This document shows positions 27,588-36,696 of a stretch of DNA of 64,000 bases, in pieces (the first letter of the stretch is position 1; each line of letters starts with the position of its first letter). The stretch comes from CAWCPR01 sp963797475 (GTDB lineage Bacteria > Chloroflexota > Anaerolineae > Anaerolineales > UBA4823). Position numbers and translations under genes: made by a program. Under the pieces are notes generated by a model. It did not search any database. It was not told the origin of the DNA and saw only the letters and a list, made by a program, of their open reading frames with translations. The stretch lies in assembly GCA_963797475.1 (NCBI GenBank), contig CAWCPR010000003.1, positions 62,001-126,000 on the forward strand. Direction: 5' to 3'.

Positions 27588-28508
27588 CTACCTCAGGCTG
27601 CGCTTCATCCATTCAAAAAAACGTTCTCGATCGATTTCCAGGACCAGGCTGGCGTTCGGTGGCTGCTCGGTAACACCGAACCAGTCTACCACTACCTGGC
27701 CGCGCGTCCCCTTTCCCCCAAGCTCGACTTCGACGGTATGCGATTCAGCCCTGGAAACAATATCCGGCTCGAGGGCGACAACCATAGCCAAGGGGTCGGG
27801 TTCAAAGAGCATCTTCACCCCCGGGATTTGCTTCAAATAGCGATTCCGGTTGGACCGGCGAAAAAAATCTGCCTTCTGTGTCCCCATGGAGAAAAGCTCT
27901 TCCACCTGGTTGGGCGACAACCCGTGACCCATGACCGTTTCCCAGGGGACCAGGGTCAGGCCTGGCCAGCGGCTCAAGACGATGGCGGATGCCTCAGGAT
28001 CAACGTAGAAGTTGAACTCCACTGCCGGGCTCCACGAATTACCCGTGGCCCGGATCGCTCCGCCCAAAATGACCAGCCGCTTGTATTTACAGGGCAATTC
28101 GGGATCCAGGCAGGTAGCCAGGGCAATATTCGTCAGCGGGCCGATAGCGACCAGGGTCAATTCGCCGGGCGACTCATTCGCCAGACGGATGAGAGCGTTT
28201 ACAGCGTGCTCCGCCGAGGCTTTCCGGACAGGCGGCGGATAGCCTGTATCGCCCAGGCCGTCAGCCCCATGCGAGGTCGCCCTGCGGGGTGTGGGCCAGA
28301 CCAGGGCATCGGCGCAACCTGCATACACCGGGACATCTTTACCTGACATTTCCAGGAGGATCAAGGCATTCGTCGTCGCCTGCTGGAGACTGACGTTCCC
28401 GGCGACAATCGAAAGCGCTTCCACTTTCGCCTCGGGATGCGCCAAAGCGAGCAGGATCGCATGGGCATCGTCGACGCCCGGATCTGTGTCGATGACGATT
28501 CGGTTCAT
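27588..28508 (-). CDS. Inosine-uridine type nucleoside hydrolase
   Basis: A 306-residue nucleoside N-ribohydrolase, which cleaves nucleosides to base and ribose in salvage. The Ca-binding signature DTDPGVDDAHA is at residues 7-17, with LVAIGPLTNIA and the EFNFYVDPEA loop of the active site following. Substrate preference cannot be read from sequence. It is the last gene after the ABC transporter genes on the same strand, 58 bases after the permease, so the importer could bring in nucleosides or nucleoside-containing peptides; this is inference. Base and codon use match the neighbours. Confidence 0.92.
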   Translation of the reverse strand: MNRIVIDTDPGVDDAHAILLALAHPEAKVEALSIVAGNVSLQQATTNALILLEMSGKDVPVYAGCADALVWPTPRRATSHGADGLGDTGYPPPVRKASAEHAVNALIRLANESPGELTLVAIGPLTNIALATCLDPELPCKYKRLVILGGAIRATGNSWSPAVEFNFYVDPEASAIVLSRWPGLTLVPWETVMGHGLSPNQVEELFSMGTQKADFFRRSNRNRYLKQIPGVKMLFEPDPLAMVVALEPDIVSRAESHTVEVELGGKGTRGQVVVDWFGVTEQPPNASLVLEIDRERFFEWMKRSLR

Positions 28509-28565
28509 GATCTGAGCTTCATTCCCGGCGGCCGCGTGAGTGTGTAGCCGGGGATCATCGAAAGA

Positions 28566-29510
28566 TTATCCCAGGCGGATGAGAGGGTTCAGGGCAGCGT
28601 ACAATAAATCTGCCACCAGGTTTGCCAGTGCAAACCCGAGCACCGTCAGCAACGTGACAGCCTGCAAAAGCGGCAGGTCGCGCCGGTCGATCGCGAAAAC
28701 CAGCAGCCGCCCGAGCCCCGGGTAATTGTAAACATTCTCAATCACGATAAGACCGCTGATCAACCAGCCAAAACTGATGGCGATCACGGTGATTGTTGGC
28801 ATCAACGCATTGCGTAAAACATGCTTTACAACCACTGTCTGCCAGGGAATGCCTTTCAAGACCGCGGTCCTGACGTACGACTTCTTCAATTCCTCAACCA
28901 CGCCAGCCCGCGTCAGGCGGGCAATGTAGGCCAGCAGCACCAGGGTAGCAGTCAGAGCCGGCAAGATCAACATCGGCAGAGCATCGGAAAACGAGGCATC
29001 CGGCGGGATCGAGGAATTGGCAGGGAGTAAGTGAAGCTTGAAGGCAATAATCTGGATCAACACGAGCCCGGTGACGAACTCCGGCAGACCAACCATCGAC
29101 AGAGAGCTGATGCTGATCAGGTTGTCAACGAATTTATTCTCATTTAACCCTGCAACAACCCCCAAAAACACTGCCAAAGGCACCGATAGGATCAGGGTCA
29201 GAAAGGTTAACATTAACGAGTTTCGCACCCGGCCCATTACCAACGGCAAAATCGGGGTCCTGGTGCTGAAAGATGTCCCCCAGTTTCCGGTGACGAAATT
29301 TCCCAGCCAGTGCAGGTACTGCAGCGGCAGCGGATCGTTCAGCCCCAATTGCTTGCGCAGGGCCTGCAACGCCTCCTCACCTGCCTCACGCCCCAGGATA
29401 ACTCGGGCAACGTCTCCCGGCAAAAGCTGGGTCACGGTAAATATGATGAGGGAGGTCAGAAGGACAGTCAGGACCAGAAAACCGAGACGGCGGAAAATAT
29501 ATCGAGCCAT
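28566..29510 (-). CDS. Peptide-type ABC transporter permease (DppB/OppB family)
   Basis: A 314-residue inner-membrane permease with six helices. It starts with the family-typical MARYIFRRLGFLVLTVLLTS and the TQLLPGDVARVILG segment, and ends in the EAA-like coupling region (KKSYVRTAVLKGIPWQTVVVKHVLRNAL). It pairs with the DppC-type permease encoded upstream to form the channel for di- or oligopeptides, or for other substrates such as nickel chelates or glycine-betaine-type compounds, depending on the binding protein. The gene starts 17 bases after the ATPase gene. Confidence 0.92.
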   Translation of the reverse strand: MARYIFRRLGFLVLTVLLTSLIIFTVTQLLPGDVARVILGREAGEEALQALRKQLGLNDPLPLQYLHWLGNFVTGNWGTSFSTRTPILPLVMGRVRNSLMLTFLTLILSVPLAVFLGVVAGLNENKFVDNLISISSLSMVGLPEFVTGLVLIQIIAFKLHLLPANSSIPPDASFSDALPMLILPALTATLVLLAYIARLTRAGVVEELKKSYVRTAVLKGIPWQTVVVKHVLRNALMPTITVIAISFGWLISGLIVIENVYNYPGLGRLLVFAIDRRDLPLLQAVTLLTVLGFALANLVADLLYAALNPLIRLG

Positions 29511-29527
29511 AATTCACTTCTTACGTT

Positions 29528-31627
29528 TCAATTCTTTTGAATCACTTCGACCTGCACGGCGAACAGCTCCTCTTGTGGGATGTGGCAGGCATATCCTTTG
29601 CCAGTGCGCTCATCCACCCGCCAGGGTGGGGTAACTTCAACGCAAATATCTCCCAGGAAGCGCGGGCAGCGAGTATGAAACGGGCAGCCACTCAGGCCGT
29701 CTGCCGGGCTGGGGATGTCGCCTTCCAGGCGGATATTCTCTTGCCTGGCTGCCGGGTCCGGCACGGGGATCGCAGAAAGCAGCGCTTCCGTATACGGGTG
29801 GTATGGCGGCTCAAAGAGGTTCTCGGCGCGGGTGATCTCCATTATTTGACCCAAATAGATCACTGCGATTACGTCCGCCAGGTAGCCGACTACGGCCAGG
29901 TCGTGCGAGATGAACAGCAAGGTGCTGGATTCTTCCATCTGCAGTTTATTGAGCAAGTTCAGGATCGACGCCTGCACCGAAACATCCAGGGAAGAAACAG
30001 GCTCGTCTGCGAGCAGCAAGTCCGGGCTGGAGGCGAAGGCGCGTGCAATGGCGATCCTTTGTTTTTCTCCTCCGCTTAACTGTCCGGGCATTCGGCGGGA
30101 ATAGTCTCCGGGCAGGCGTACGGACGCCAGCAGCTTCTGGACTTCCGCATCCGCCTCCTGGCGGGATTTACCCATCAGGGTCATCAACGGCCTCCGTAAA
30201 GAAGCGCCTACACTCAGATAGGGATTAAGCGCTTCTTCCGGGTTCTGGAAAACCATTTGCAAGTGCTTCAAAATTTCCTGGCTGCGCCTGGAAAGCGTGG
30301 GTGGCAAGGGCAACCCGAGCAGCTCGATATTCCCGCCGGTCCGCTCCACCAGGCCGACGACCGCACGCGCCAGGGTGGTTTTACCGCTGCCGCTCTCCCC
30401 AACCAATCCCATCGTCCTGCCGGCCGGGATTTCAAGATTGACGCCATCGACGGCCCTGACCTGGCGCGCCGGTTGGCCGGACAACACCTGGGCCAGGTTG
30501 CGCCGGATCTCGAAGTACACTTTGATGTCCTGCATGCTGAGGACGGGGGAGTGAGGCTCACCTTCGGCAGCTTGTTCGGGTTCGTTCTGGTGAGGGTCCG
30601 GGAACAGGGATGGCTGTTTGGCGCTGACTTTTCCGGCTGCGATTTCGTCCCAACGGTGGCAGCGCGAACGCCGGCTGGAATTCGGCGAATAAAGCGGCGG
30701 GCGATCACGGCAGACCTCGATTGCCAAAGGGCAGCGATCGATAAACACACAGCCGCTGGCTCGCGCCCCCAAGGGGGGGATTTGTCCCTGGATCGACTGG
30801 AGCTGCACTTGATTCTTGTTTTGGCCTAGCTTCGGCACACTGTCGAGCAAGCCTTGCGTGTAGGGGTGCAGCGGTTGGCGGAACAATGCCTCCAAAGGCG
30901 CATCCTCGACCAGCTCCCCGGCGTAAAGGACGACCACCCGGTCGCAGATCTGGGCTACCACTCCCAGGTTGTGGGTGACATATAACACCGCCGACTGTAT
31001 CCCCTGGATCAAATCCCGGAAGAGATCCAGGATCGAAGCCTGGGTCGTGACGTCCAGGCTGGTCGTTGGCTCGTCCAAAACCAAAAGATGGGGCGCTGTG
31101 CTGAGCGCCATGGCGATCAGGACTCGCTGCTGCATCCCCCCGCTGATCTGATGCGGGTAGTTGCTGGCAACTCTTTCTGGGTCAGGCAAGCGCACCATGC
31201 GTAATAGTTGCAAGACGCGCGCCTTAGCCGCGGCATGATCCAGGCCTTCATGGAAGCGCAGCACTTCGGCCAACTGTTCCCCAACCCGAATGGAAGGGTT
31301 GAGTGAGGAAAGCGGGTTTTGCGGAACCAGGCTCATTTTAGCGCCCCAGACCCGCCGCATCTGGGAATCGCTTAAAGCCAACAGATCGCGCCCCTCGAAC
31401 GCAATCCTGCCCTTTCGGACGCGGCCCTCTTCTCCGAGGTAGCGCATAATTGCCATCGCAATGGTAGTCTTCCCCGATCCACTTTCTCCGACCAAACCGT
31501 AAGTCTGGCCAGGCTCGATCTGCATGGAAAAATCACGCACTGCGTCCAGCCAGTCCGCCCCTTGCTGGTAGGCTACGGTGAGATCCTCGACCTGGAGAAC
31601 CGGATGCGTTGGTGTTGAAGAAGCCAT
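29528..31627 (-). CDS. Fused peptide-type ABC transporter ATPase (DppD-DppF)
   Basis: A single 699-residue protein with two complete ABC ATPase domains, instead of separate DppD and DppF. Each half has a Walker A (GESGSGKTT), a signature (SGGMQQR in the first, LSGGEKQR in the second), a Walker B (VLDEPTTSLD and LADEPVSSLD) and the oligopeptide-transporter C-terminal Cys region (CVFIDRCPLAIEVC, CPFHTRCPRFLGDIC). It powers the importer formed with the flanking permeases. ATG 31627 lies four bases after the permease stop; an in-frame GTG at 31657 would overlap the upstream gene. Fusions of this type are known in GsiA-like systems. Confidence 0.92.
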   Translation of the reverse strand: MASSTPTHPVLQVEDLTVAYQQGADWLDAVRDFSMQIEPGQTYGLVGESGSGKTTIAMAIMRYLGEEGRVRKGRIAFEGRDLLALSDSQMRRVWGAKMSLVPQNPLSSLNPSIRVGEQLAEVLRFHEGLDHAAAKARVLQLLRMVRLPDPERVASNYPHQISGGMQQRVLIAMALSTAPHLLVLDEPTTSLDVTTQASILDLFRDLIQGIQSAVLYVTHNLGVVAQICDRVVVLYAGELVEDAPLEALFRQPLHPYTQGLLDSVPKLGQNKNQVQLQSIQGQIPPLGARASGCVFIDRCPLAIEVCRDRPPLYSPNSSRRSRCHRWDEIAAGKVSAKQPSLFPDPHQNEPEQAAEGEPHSPVLSMQDIKVYFEIRRNLAQVLSGQPARQVRAVDGVNLEIPAGRTMGLVGESGSGKTTLARAVVGLVERTGGNIELLGLPLPPTLSRRSQEILKHLQMVFQNPEEALNPYLSVGASLRRPLMTLMGKSRQEADAEVQKLLASVRLPGDYSRRMPGQLSGGEKQRIAIARAFASSPDLLLADEPVSSLDVSVQASILNLLNKLQMEESSTLLFISHDLAVVGYLADVIAVIYLGQIMEITRAENLFEPPYHPYTEALLSAIPVPDPAARQENIRLEGDIPSPADGLSGCPFHTRCPRFLGDICVEVTPPWRVDERTGKGYACHIPQEELFAVQVEVIQKN

Positions 31628-31631
31628 TTTA

Positions 31632-32573
31632 TTAAGAACTCGCCGACTGCCAGACACGCTTGAGCCCGTCGGCCATCAGGTTTACGCCGACAACGACCAG
31701 GGCGATCGCCCCGGCCGGGAAGAATAACGCCCAGGGCATCTGGCTGGCGCTGGTTCGGGCTTCCTTCACCATCAATCCCCAATCAGGGCTGGGAGGCTGC
31801 ACCCCAACTCCTAAAAAACCGAGTGAGGCCACCAGGAAAATCGCATATGAAAAACGCAGAGCGGCTTCAACAGCCAGAGCGGGCAGGACCGAAGGCAGGA
31901 TCTCTCGGAAAAGGATCGCGCCCAGGGATTCCCCTTGCAGGCGCGCCGCCTCGACGAAACCGCGTGTCTTGACCGATAGGACCATGCTGCGCACCACCCG
32001 GGCGACAATCGGGGTGTAGGCAATAATAATGACGATTAGAACACTCTGGCGGGACGGCCCTAACGTCCCTAACAAAAGAAGCGAGAGCAGCAAGGCGGGC
32101 ATTGCCAAAAGGCTGTCGAAAAACCGCATCAGGATTTCGTCGAACCAGCCGCCGCGATAACCGCTGATCAATCCAAAGGAAACGCCGCTGACCAGGGCCA
32201 GGGACGTACCCAACCCGGCCAGGGACAGGATATCCCGCGCCCCCAGGATCACCCGGCTGTATACGTCCCGGCCCAGGTTATCCGTGCCGAACCAGTGGGT
32301 TTTGGAAGGGGCCTGCCTTGCATCCGAAACAATCTGCTGGTTTGAACCATAGGGCGCGACGAACGGCCCTAAAACCGCCAGAACGACAAACAGCAAGAAG
32401 ATCGTCGTGCCCAGGGCGGAGGCGGTTTTGGAGTACAAACCGCGCATCATGCCGGCCAATGCTCCGCCGCGGCGGGCAGCCGGCAGCGGCGGGGAAGCTA
32501 CACCTGGCGGTTCTCCGCCAGGCGGCGCTCCCTCGCCATAACTACCTATCGAGGTCGAATCTTGTAACGTCAC
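31632..32573 (-). CDS. Peptide-type ABC transporter permease (DppC/OppC family)
   Basis: A 313-residue permease with a Gly/Pro/Ala-rich cytoplasmic N-terminus of about 45 residues and six helices. GTDNLGRDVYSRVILGAR is the hallmark DppC/OppC segment (about 95-112), and RLQGESLGAILFREILPS is the EAA coupling loop. It forms a heterodimer with the DppB-type permease at 28566. The gap to the binding-protein gene is 71 bases and holds a strong hairpin. Confidence 0.92.
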   Translation of the reverse strand: MTLQDSTSIGSYGEGAPPGGEPPGVASPPLPAARRGGALAGMMRGLYSKTASALGTTIFLLFVVLAVLGPFVAPYGSNQQIVSDARQAPSKTHWFGTDNLGRDVYSRVILGARDILSLAGLGTSLALVSGVSFGLISGYRGGWFDEILMRFFDSLLAMPALLLSLLLLGTLGPSRQSVLIVIIIAYTPIVARVVRSMVLSVKTRGFVEAARLQGESLGAILFREILPSVLPALAVEAALRFSYAIFLVASLGFLGVGVQPPSPDWGLMVKEARTSASQMPWALFFPAGAIALVVVGVNLMADGLKRVWQSASS

Positions 32574-32590
32574 AAACGATTTCGATCTTT

Positions 32591-32628
32591 GCCGGGAAGA
32601 GACAAACGAGATAACGCCTCTTCCCGGC
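32591..32628. repeat. Inverted repeat between binding-protein and permease genes
   Basis: Eleven-base perfect arms GCCGGGAAGAG and CTCTTCCCGGC around a 16-base loop. There is no T-run on the minus strand, so it more likely protects the binding-protein mRNA 3' end than terminates transcription; this would give more binding protein than permease, as in other ABC operons. Confidence 0.7.
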
Positions 32629-32644
32629 GAGCAAGTCTGCCAGA

Positions 32645-34321
32645 TTATGGGGCAACACTTACCGTGCGGACATCTGACCGCCCGGAGAAAGATTTCAGCT
32701 CAAAACCCTGGAACTGGTTGCTTATCGCCGCCAATTGGGTGTAGAAGTAAGGGATGATGATCGGCCCGCGCTCGATCAAGATGCGCTGCATGTCTTTGTA
32801 TGCCTGGACGCGTGCTTGCTCGTCCATGCTCGTGCCGGCTACCATCGCCAGTTGGTCAAACTCGGGGTCAGAAAAGTGGGATTCATTCCATTTCGCCCCG
32901 GTCACCAGCATAACATCCAGGTAAAACTGCGGGTATGGTCGCGATCCCCAACCGGTGATGCCCAAATCAACATCCAGCCAGCCATTATCGCCGTAGTAAA
33001 CACTCTCCGGCTCGACGATGACGTTGACATCGATCCCGGCCTCAGCCCATTGCTCTTTCAATACTACAGCCAGGTTCGGACGGTCGCCGGTGTCAGGCGT
33101 GTGCATGTCAATTTTCAACCCATCCGGGTAGCCTGCCTGGGTCAACAAATCCCGAGCTTTGGCGACGTCCCTGGCTGGGATAGGTGTGTCCTCGGAATAA
33201 TATTGGGTGTAAAGCGGCCCAATGGGGCTGTCGCGGCCAATCCTTCCAAACCCCTGCTGGACCAACTGGTAAACGGCTTCCCGGTCGGTGGCCAATTTGA
33301 ACGCCTGGATGACATTCGGATCGTTGCCCGGCGCCCGGTCGGAACGCAGACGCACCAGGTCGAACTGGTTGGTAGGAACATCCAACAGGTTGAGGTTGGC
33401 GTCATCTTTCAAGCTGTTATACAGGTCTGTGCCAAGCGCCATAACCAGGTCAACCTGCCCGCTGCGCAGCGCGTCTGCCTGCGCCGTCTGGTCGTTGAAG
33501 AAAATCAACTCCAACCCGGACAGTTTCGGCTCGCCCGCCACAAAGTAGTTTTCATTTGCTTGCATCACCATGCGGTCTTCAGGGCTGTAATTGGTTACGA
33601 CAAATGGCCCGGTGCCGTTGAACTTGCTGAAATCGGTGGTATCGGCCTTGAGAACCAGGGCGTGGTTGTCGCTTAAGTCATAAAGGAAAAATGGGTTGGG
33701 AGTTTCCAGGGTGAAGGTCACTTCCAGATCCCCGGTCGCTTCAATATTGGTGATGTTGGCGTAAAGATCCGCCGTCGGCGAGCCCAGGCTGGGATCTTTC
33801 AGGCGGTTGAAGGTCCAAACCACGTCATTGGCGCTCAGGGCGCTGCTATCGTGAAAGGTAACCCCCTCGGCCAGCGTGAAGACGTAGGTCAACCCATCGT
33901 CGCTGACTTTCCAATCGGTCGCCAGGCGCGGCGCAATCGTGTTTTGGGGCGTCACATCGACCAGGTAATCATAGACGTGATTGGCAAAGAATACTTCCGG
34001 ATCCGATGAAACCAAGGCCGGGTCGATCTGAACCAGGGGCTGCATGGCGACCCGGAAATCCCCCTGGCGGGCGGCTGCCGCAGGGGGTGTGGTCGCAGTA
34101 GGCTCGGGTGCGGGAGGCTCGGTTGCCTGTGGGGCCTCCGTCGTCGGCGGGGCGGCGGTCGGCTCGGGCTGTGTGGGCTGCGGTGCTTCTGTCTGAACTG
34201 GGGCCGGGGTGGGGGTCGCGGCGGTACCCGAGCAGGCCTGCAGCAAAATGACAGAGATGATAAGCAAGACCCAACCTAACGAAGCGCCTTTTTTTAGTTT
34301 AAATCGAAAAGTTTTCTTCAT
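32645..34321 (-). CDS. Peptide-type ABC transporter substrate-binding lipoprotein (SBP family 5)
   Basis: A 558-residue exported lipoprotein: a hydrophobic signal, lipobox LQAC at about 27-30, then a Pro/Thr/Glu/Ala-rich tether of about 50 residues, then the family 5 solute-binding fold (DWKVSDDGLTYVFTLAEGV near 130, with YGDNGWLDVDLGITGWG later). It captures the ligand outside the membrane and delivers it to the DppB/DppC channel. Family members bind peptides, nickel, glutathione, opines or heme, so ligand is open. ATG 34321 has a strong GAGGAG Shine-Dalgarno. A 160-base gap upstream, with a CTCCCAATA/TATTGGGAG inverted repeat (34363-34410), may hold the promoter. Confidence 0.92.
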   Translation of the reverse strand: MKKTFRFKLKKGASLGWVLLIISVILLQACSGTAATPTPAPVQTEAPQPTQPEPTAAPPTTEAPQATEPPAPEPTATTPPAAAARQGDFRVAMQPLVQIDPALVSSDPEVFFANHVYDYLVDVTPQNTIAPRLATDWKVSDDGLTYVFTLAEGVTFHDSSALSANDVVWTFNRLKDPSLGSPTADLYANITNIEATGDLEVTFTLETPNPFFLYDLSDNHALVLKADTTDFSKFNGTGPFVVTNYSPEDRMVMQANENYFVAGEPKLSGLELIFFNDQTAQADALRSGQVDLVMALGTDLYNSLKDDANLNLLDVPTNQFDLVRLRSDRAPGNDPNVIQAFKLATDREAVYQLVQQGFGRIGRDSPIGPLYTQYYSEDTPIPARDVAKARDLLTQAGYPDGLKIDMHTPDTGDRPNLAVVLKEQWAEAGIDVNVIVEPESVYYGDNGWLDVDLGITGWGSRPYPQFYLDVMLVTGAKWNESHFSDPEFDQLAMVAGTSMDEQARVQAYKDMQRILIERGPIIIPYFYTQLAAISNQFQGFELKSFSGRSDVRTVSVAP

Positions 34322-34482
34322 AGCTTTCTCCTCTTATCCTTCTATAGTCCTGAATAAATAGCCTCCCAATATACAAGGTTTGGAGTCATTTCTCCCCTGG
34401 TTATTGGGAGATACACGACGATTTTCTTTTTCTAAAGTACTGCACGAAAAGGTTTGGAGTCCCAATCACCTGCCTTTTTCAA

Positions 34483-36678
34483 TTATATATCAGGTTCCCC
34501 CTTTAAAACATTACATAACAGCGCTTTATAAACCGGAAATCCCAGGATGGGTTCCCGGTTTTCAAAATCGGTGAGCTCGTTGACGTTAGCTTCCTGCCAG
34601 GCTCTCGGTCCGAGCGGCCCGCCGCCGCCCATATTCACCTCAACGACCCCCTGGAGAATATCTTCAGAAACCCGAGCGCGAAACGGGATACGTCCACACG
34701 CTGAGACGACAAAAACGTCGTCGCCATCTTGTATGCCGCGCGCTTCTGCATCCACCCGGTGCATATGTACCCAGGGCCAGGGTTGGCGTGCGATCAACGA
34801 TGGGATATTTAGGTGCTGCGAACGGAAGGCGTTTTGTGTGCGGGCGCCCGAATTAAAGATCAAGGGGTATTGGTCTATTAACTCCGGTGAAGCCAGAGGA
34901 CCTTCAATCGGCTCGATATACTCGGGCAGGCGTTCGTAGCCGAACGAACCTAACCACTCCGAGCAGATTTCAAACAACCCGGTCGGGGTTTGAAAACCCG
35001 GCTTGCCATCCTCACGCAGCTCCCCGGTTTCATATTTGCGATAGTGCAACTCAGGCACCTGAAAAGGTATTCCATCAGGATGGGTGCGCAATTCCTCCAG
35101 AGTGATCCCGGTCCCCTTCAATGCGAACCGAATCAATTCCTCTTCGGATTGTGGCCAAAGATGCCCGTAACCAAGCCGCTGGGCCAGCTCGGCAAAAATG
35201 AGGTAATCGTTGCGCGCCTCTCCGAGCGGCGGGATCACACGTTGGCGAAGCTGGAGATAACCGTCATAAATCATATACGATTCGATCTCAAACATCGTGG
35301 TCGCCGGGAGCAGGATATCGGCATATTTTGTATCCGCCGTCGGGAAGCGATTGACAACAACTAACAGGTCCAATGCTGCCAGCGCTTTTCGCCATAAGCC
35401 TGGGTTCGGCCAGGAGGTGATCAACGAAGCCCCGCTGACGATCAACGAACGCACCGGGTAGGGATCATTTTCCAGGATGGCCCGCGGCAGCAGCGCAGCA
35501 TGCGCTTCTTTGCGCACTTCGTAGTAGAGCGGGTATTCTTTCGCGCCGACCGGTTTTGGCGCATTGGCAGGCGGCTGCCGTACCAGGCGGTTTAATTGCA
35601 GCCGGTCGCGCATCATAAACAGCTTTCCCCCGGGTACATCTAAATGCCCTGCCAGGGCTTGCAAGATCCATACAGCGCGGATGGCTTGCAGGCCGGTGTT
35701 TGAATATTCCAGGCCGGTGTAAGTCAGAATGGAGCAGCCCTTAGAACCTCCAATCTCGCGTGCCAATTGGCGAATGCGCTCCGCCGGCACCTGGGTGATT
35801 TTCTGAGCGTACTCCGGCGTGAACAACTCCACATAGGAGCGCAGCTCATCAAACCCGTGCGTCCATTTCTCTACAAATCGGTGGTCGTAAAGATCCTCTT
35901 CGATCAATACGTGAATTGCGGCCAACGCCAAAGCGCCATCCGTCCCCGGACGGATCCCAATCCATTCGACGCGCAAAGCCTGCGCAGTTTCACTGCGACG
36001 GGGATCGATGACGATCACGCGTGCCCCCCGGCGTTGAGCTTCCTTCAAACGCCGTAAATCCATTGGGGGCGAATCCGTGGCCGGATTTTCTCCCCAAATG
36101 AGGATCAGGTCCGCTCGATCGATATCCTCGCGGATATTGCGTAAATAATCCCCGAAGCAAGCCCGAGAAGCGACCATACCATACGAGACGTAACAAAGTG
36201 AGCCTACACCGGTCGTGTTCGGAGAGCCGAAGGGAAAAAGGACTGAGTTTGCCGACAACTCCACCGGCCCATCGGGCGCGAAGGTTTCATTCAAAGCAAA
36301 TTCGAAATTGCCGCGTCCGGTATAGATCGCGGCTGCTTCCGGCCCATATCTTTCGGCAGTGCGGTTCAGCCCATCAACGATGTGGTCATACGCTTCATCC
36401 CAGGAAATCCGCTCGAATTTCCCTTCCCCCTTCGCCCCAATCCGGCGCTGCGGGTAAAGGATGCGGTCTTTGGAATAAACGATCTCTCTGGCTGCCATCC
36501 CACGCGGGCAGACGCTTCCCTGCGGATGATTCTTGCGGGGGGAGATGTGATCGATCTCACCATCAACCAGGTAAATATTGATCCCGCATCCCGCCGGGCA
36601 CACTCCACAGACTCCGCTTAAAATCTGTTGATCCGATGCTTCTGTGGCTGCGATGAAATCATTGACTACGTGTGCCAT
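34483..36678 (-). CDS. Molybdopterin-dependent oxidoreductase, DMSO reductase family
   Basis: A 731-residue catalytic subunit with bis-MGD cofactor. The N-terminal [4Fe-4S] motif is CGVCPAGC (about 23-30) with a fourth Cys in GSVCPRG. Domains for the two MGD halves follow (WGENPATDSPP, VIDPRRSETA, TADTKYADILLPATTMFE), and the C-terminal MopB-binding domain contains SGARTQNAFRSQH. No twin-arginine signal is seen, so it is probably cytoplasmic. No FeS or membrane-anchor partner gene adjoins. The Mo ligand region is around GSLCYVSYGM, and the substrate cannot be assigned. It starts 18 bases after the MttB-family gene, so the two likely act in one pathway. Confidence 0.88.
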   Translation of the reverse strand: MAHVVNDFIAATEASDQQILSGVCGVCPAGCGINIYLVDGEIDHISPRKNHPQGSVCPRGMAAREIVYSKDRILYPQRRIGAKGEGKFERISWDEAYDHIVDGLNRTAERYGPEAAAIYTGRGNFEFALNETFAPDGPVELSANSVLFPFGSPNTTGVGSLCYVSYGMVASRACFGDYLRNIREDIDRADLILIWGENPATDSPPMDLRRLKEAQRRGARVIVIDPRRSETAQALRVEWIGIRPGTDGALALAAIHVLIEEDLYDHRFVEKWTHGFDELRSYVELFTPEYAQKITQVPAERIRQLAREIGGSKGCSILTYTGLEYSNTGLQAIRAVWILQALAGHLDVPGGKLFMMRDRLQLNRLVRQPPANAPKPVGAKEYPLYYEVRKEAHAALLPRAILENDPYPVRSLIVSGASLITSWPNPGLWRKALAALDLLVVVNRFPTADTKYADILLPATTMFEIESYMIYDGYLQLRQRVIPPLGEARNDYLIFAELAQRLGYGHLWPQSEEELIRFALKGTGITLEELRTHPDGIPFQVPELHYRKYETGELREDGKPGFQTPTGLFEICSEWLGSFGYERLPEYIEPIEGPLASPELIDQYPLIFNSGARTQNAFRSQHLNIPSLIARQPWPWVHMHRVDAEARGIQDGDDVFVVSACGRIPFRARVSEDILQGVVEVNMGGGGPLGPRAWQEANVNELTDFENREPILGFPVYKALLCNVLKGEPDI

Positions 36679-36696
36679 CTACCAACCTCCACCTAA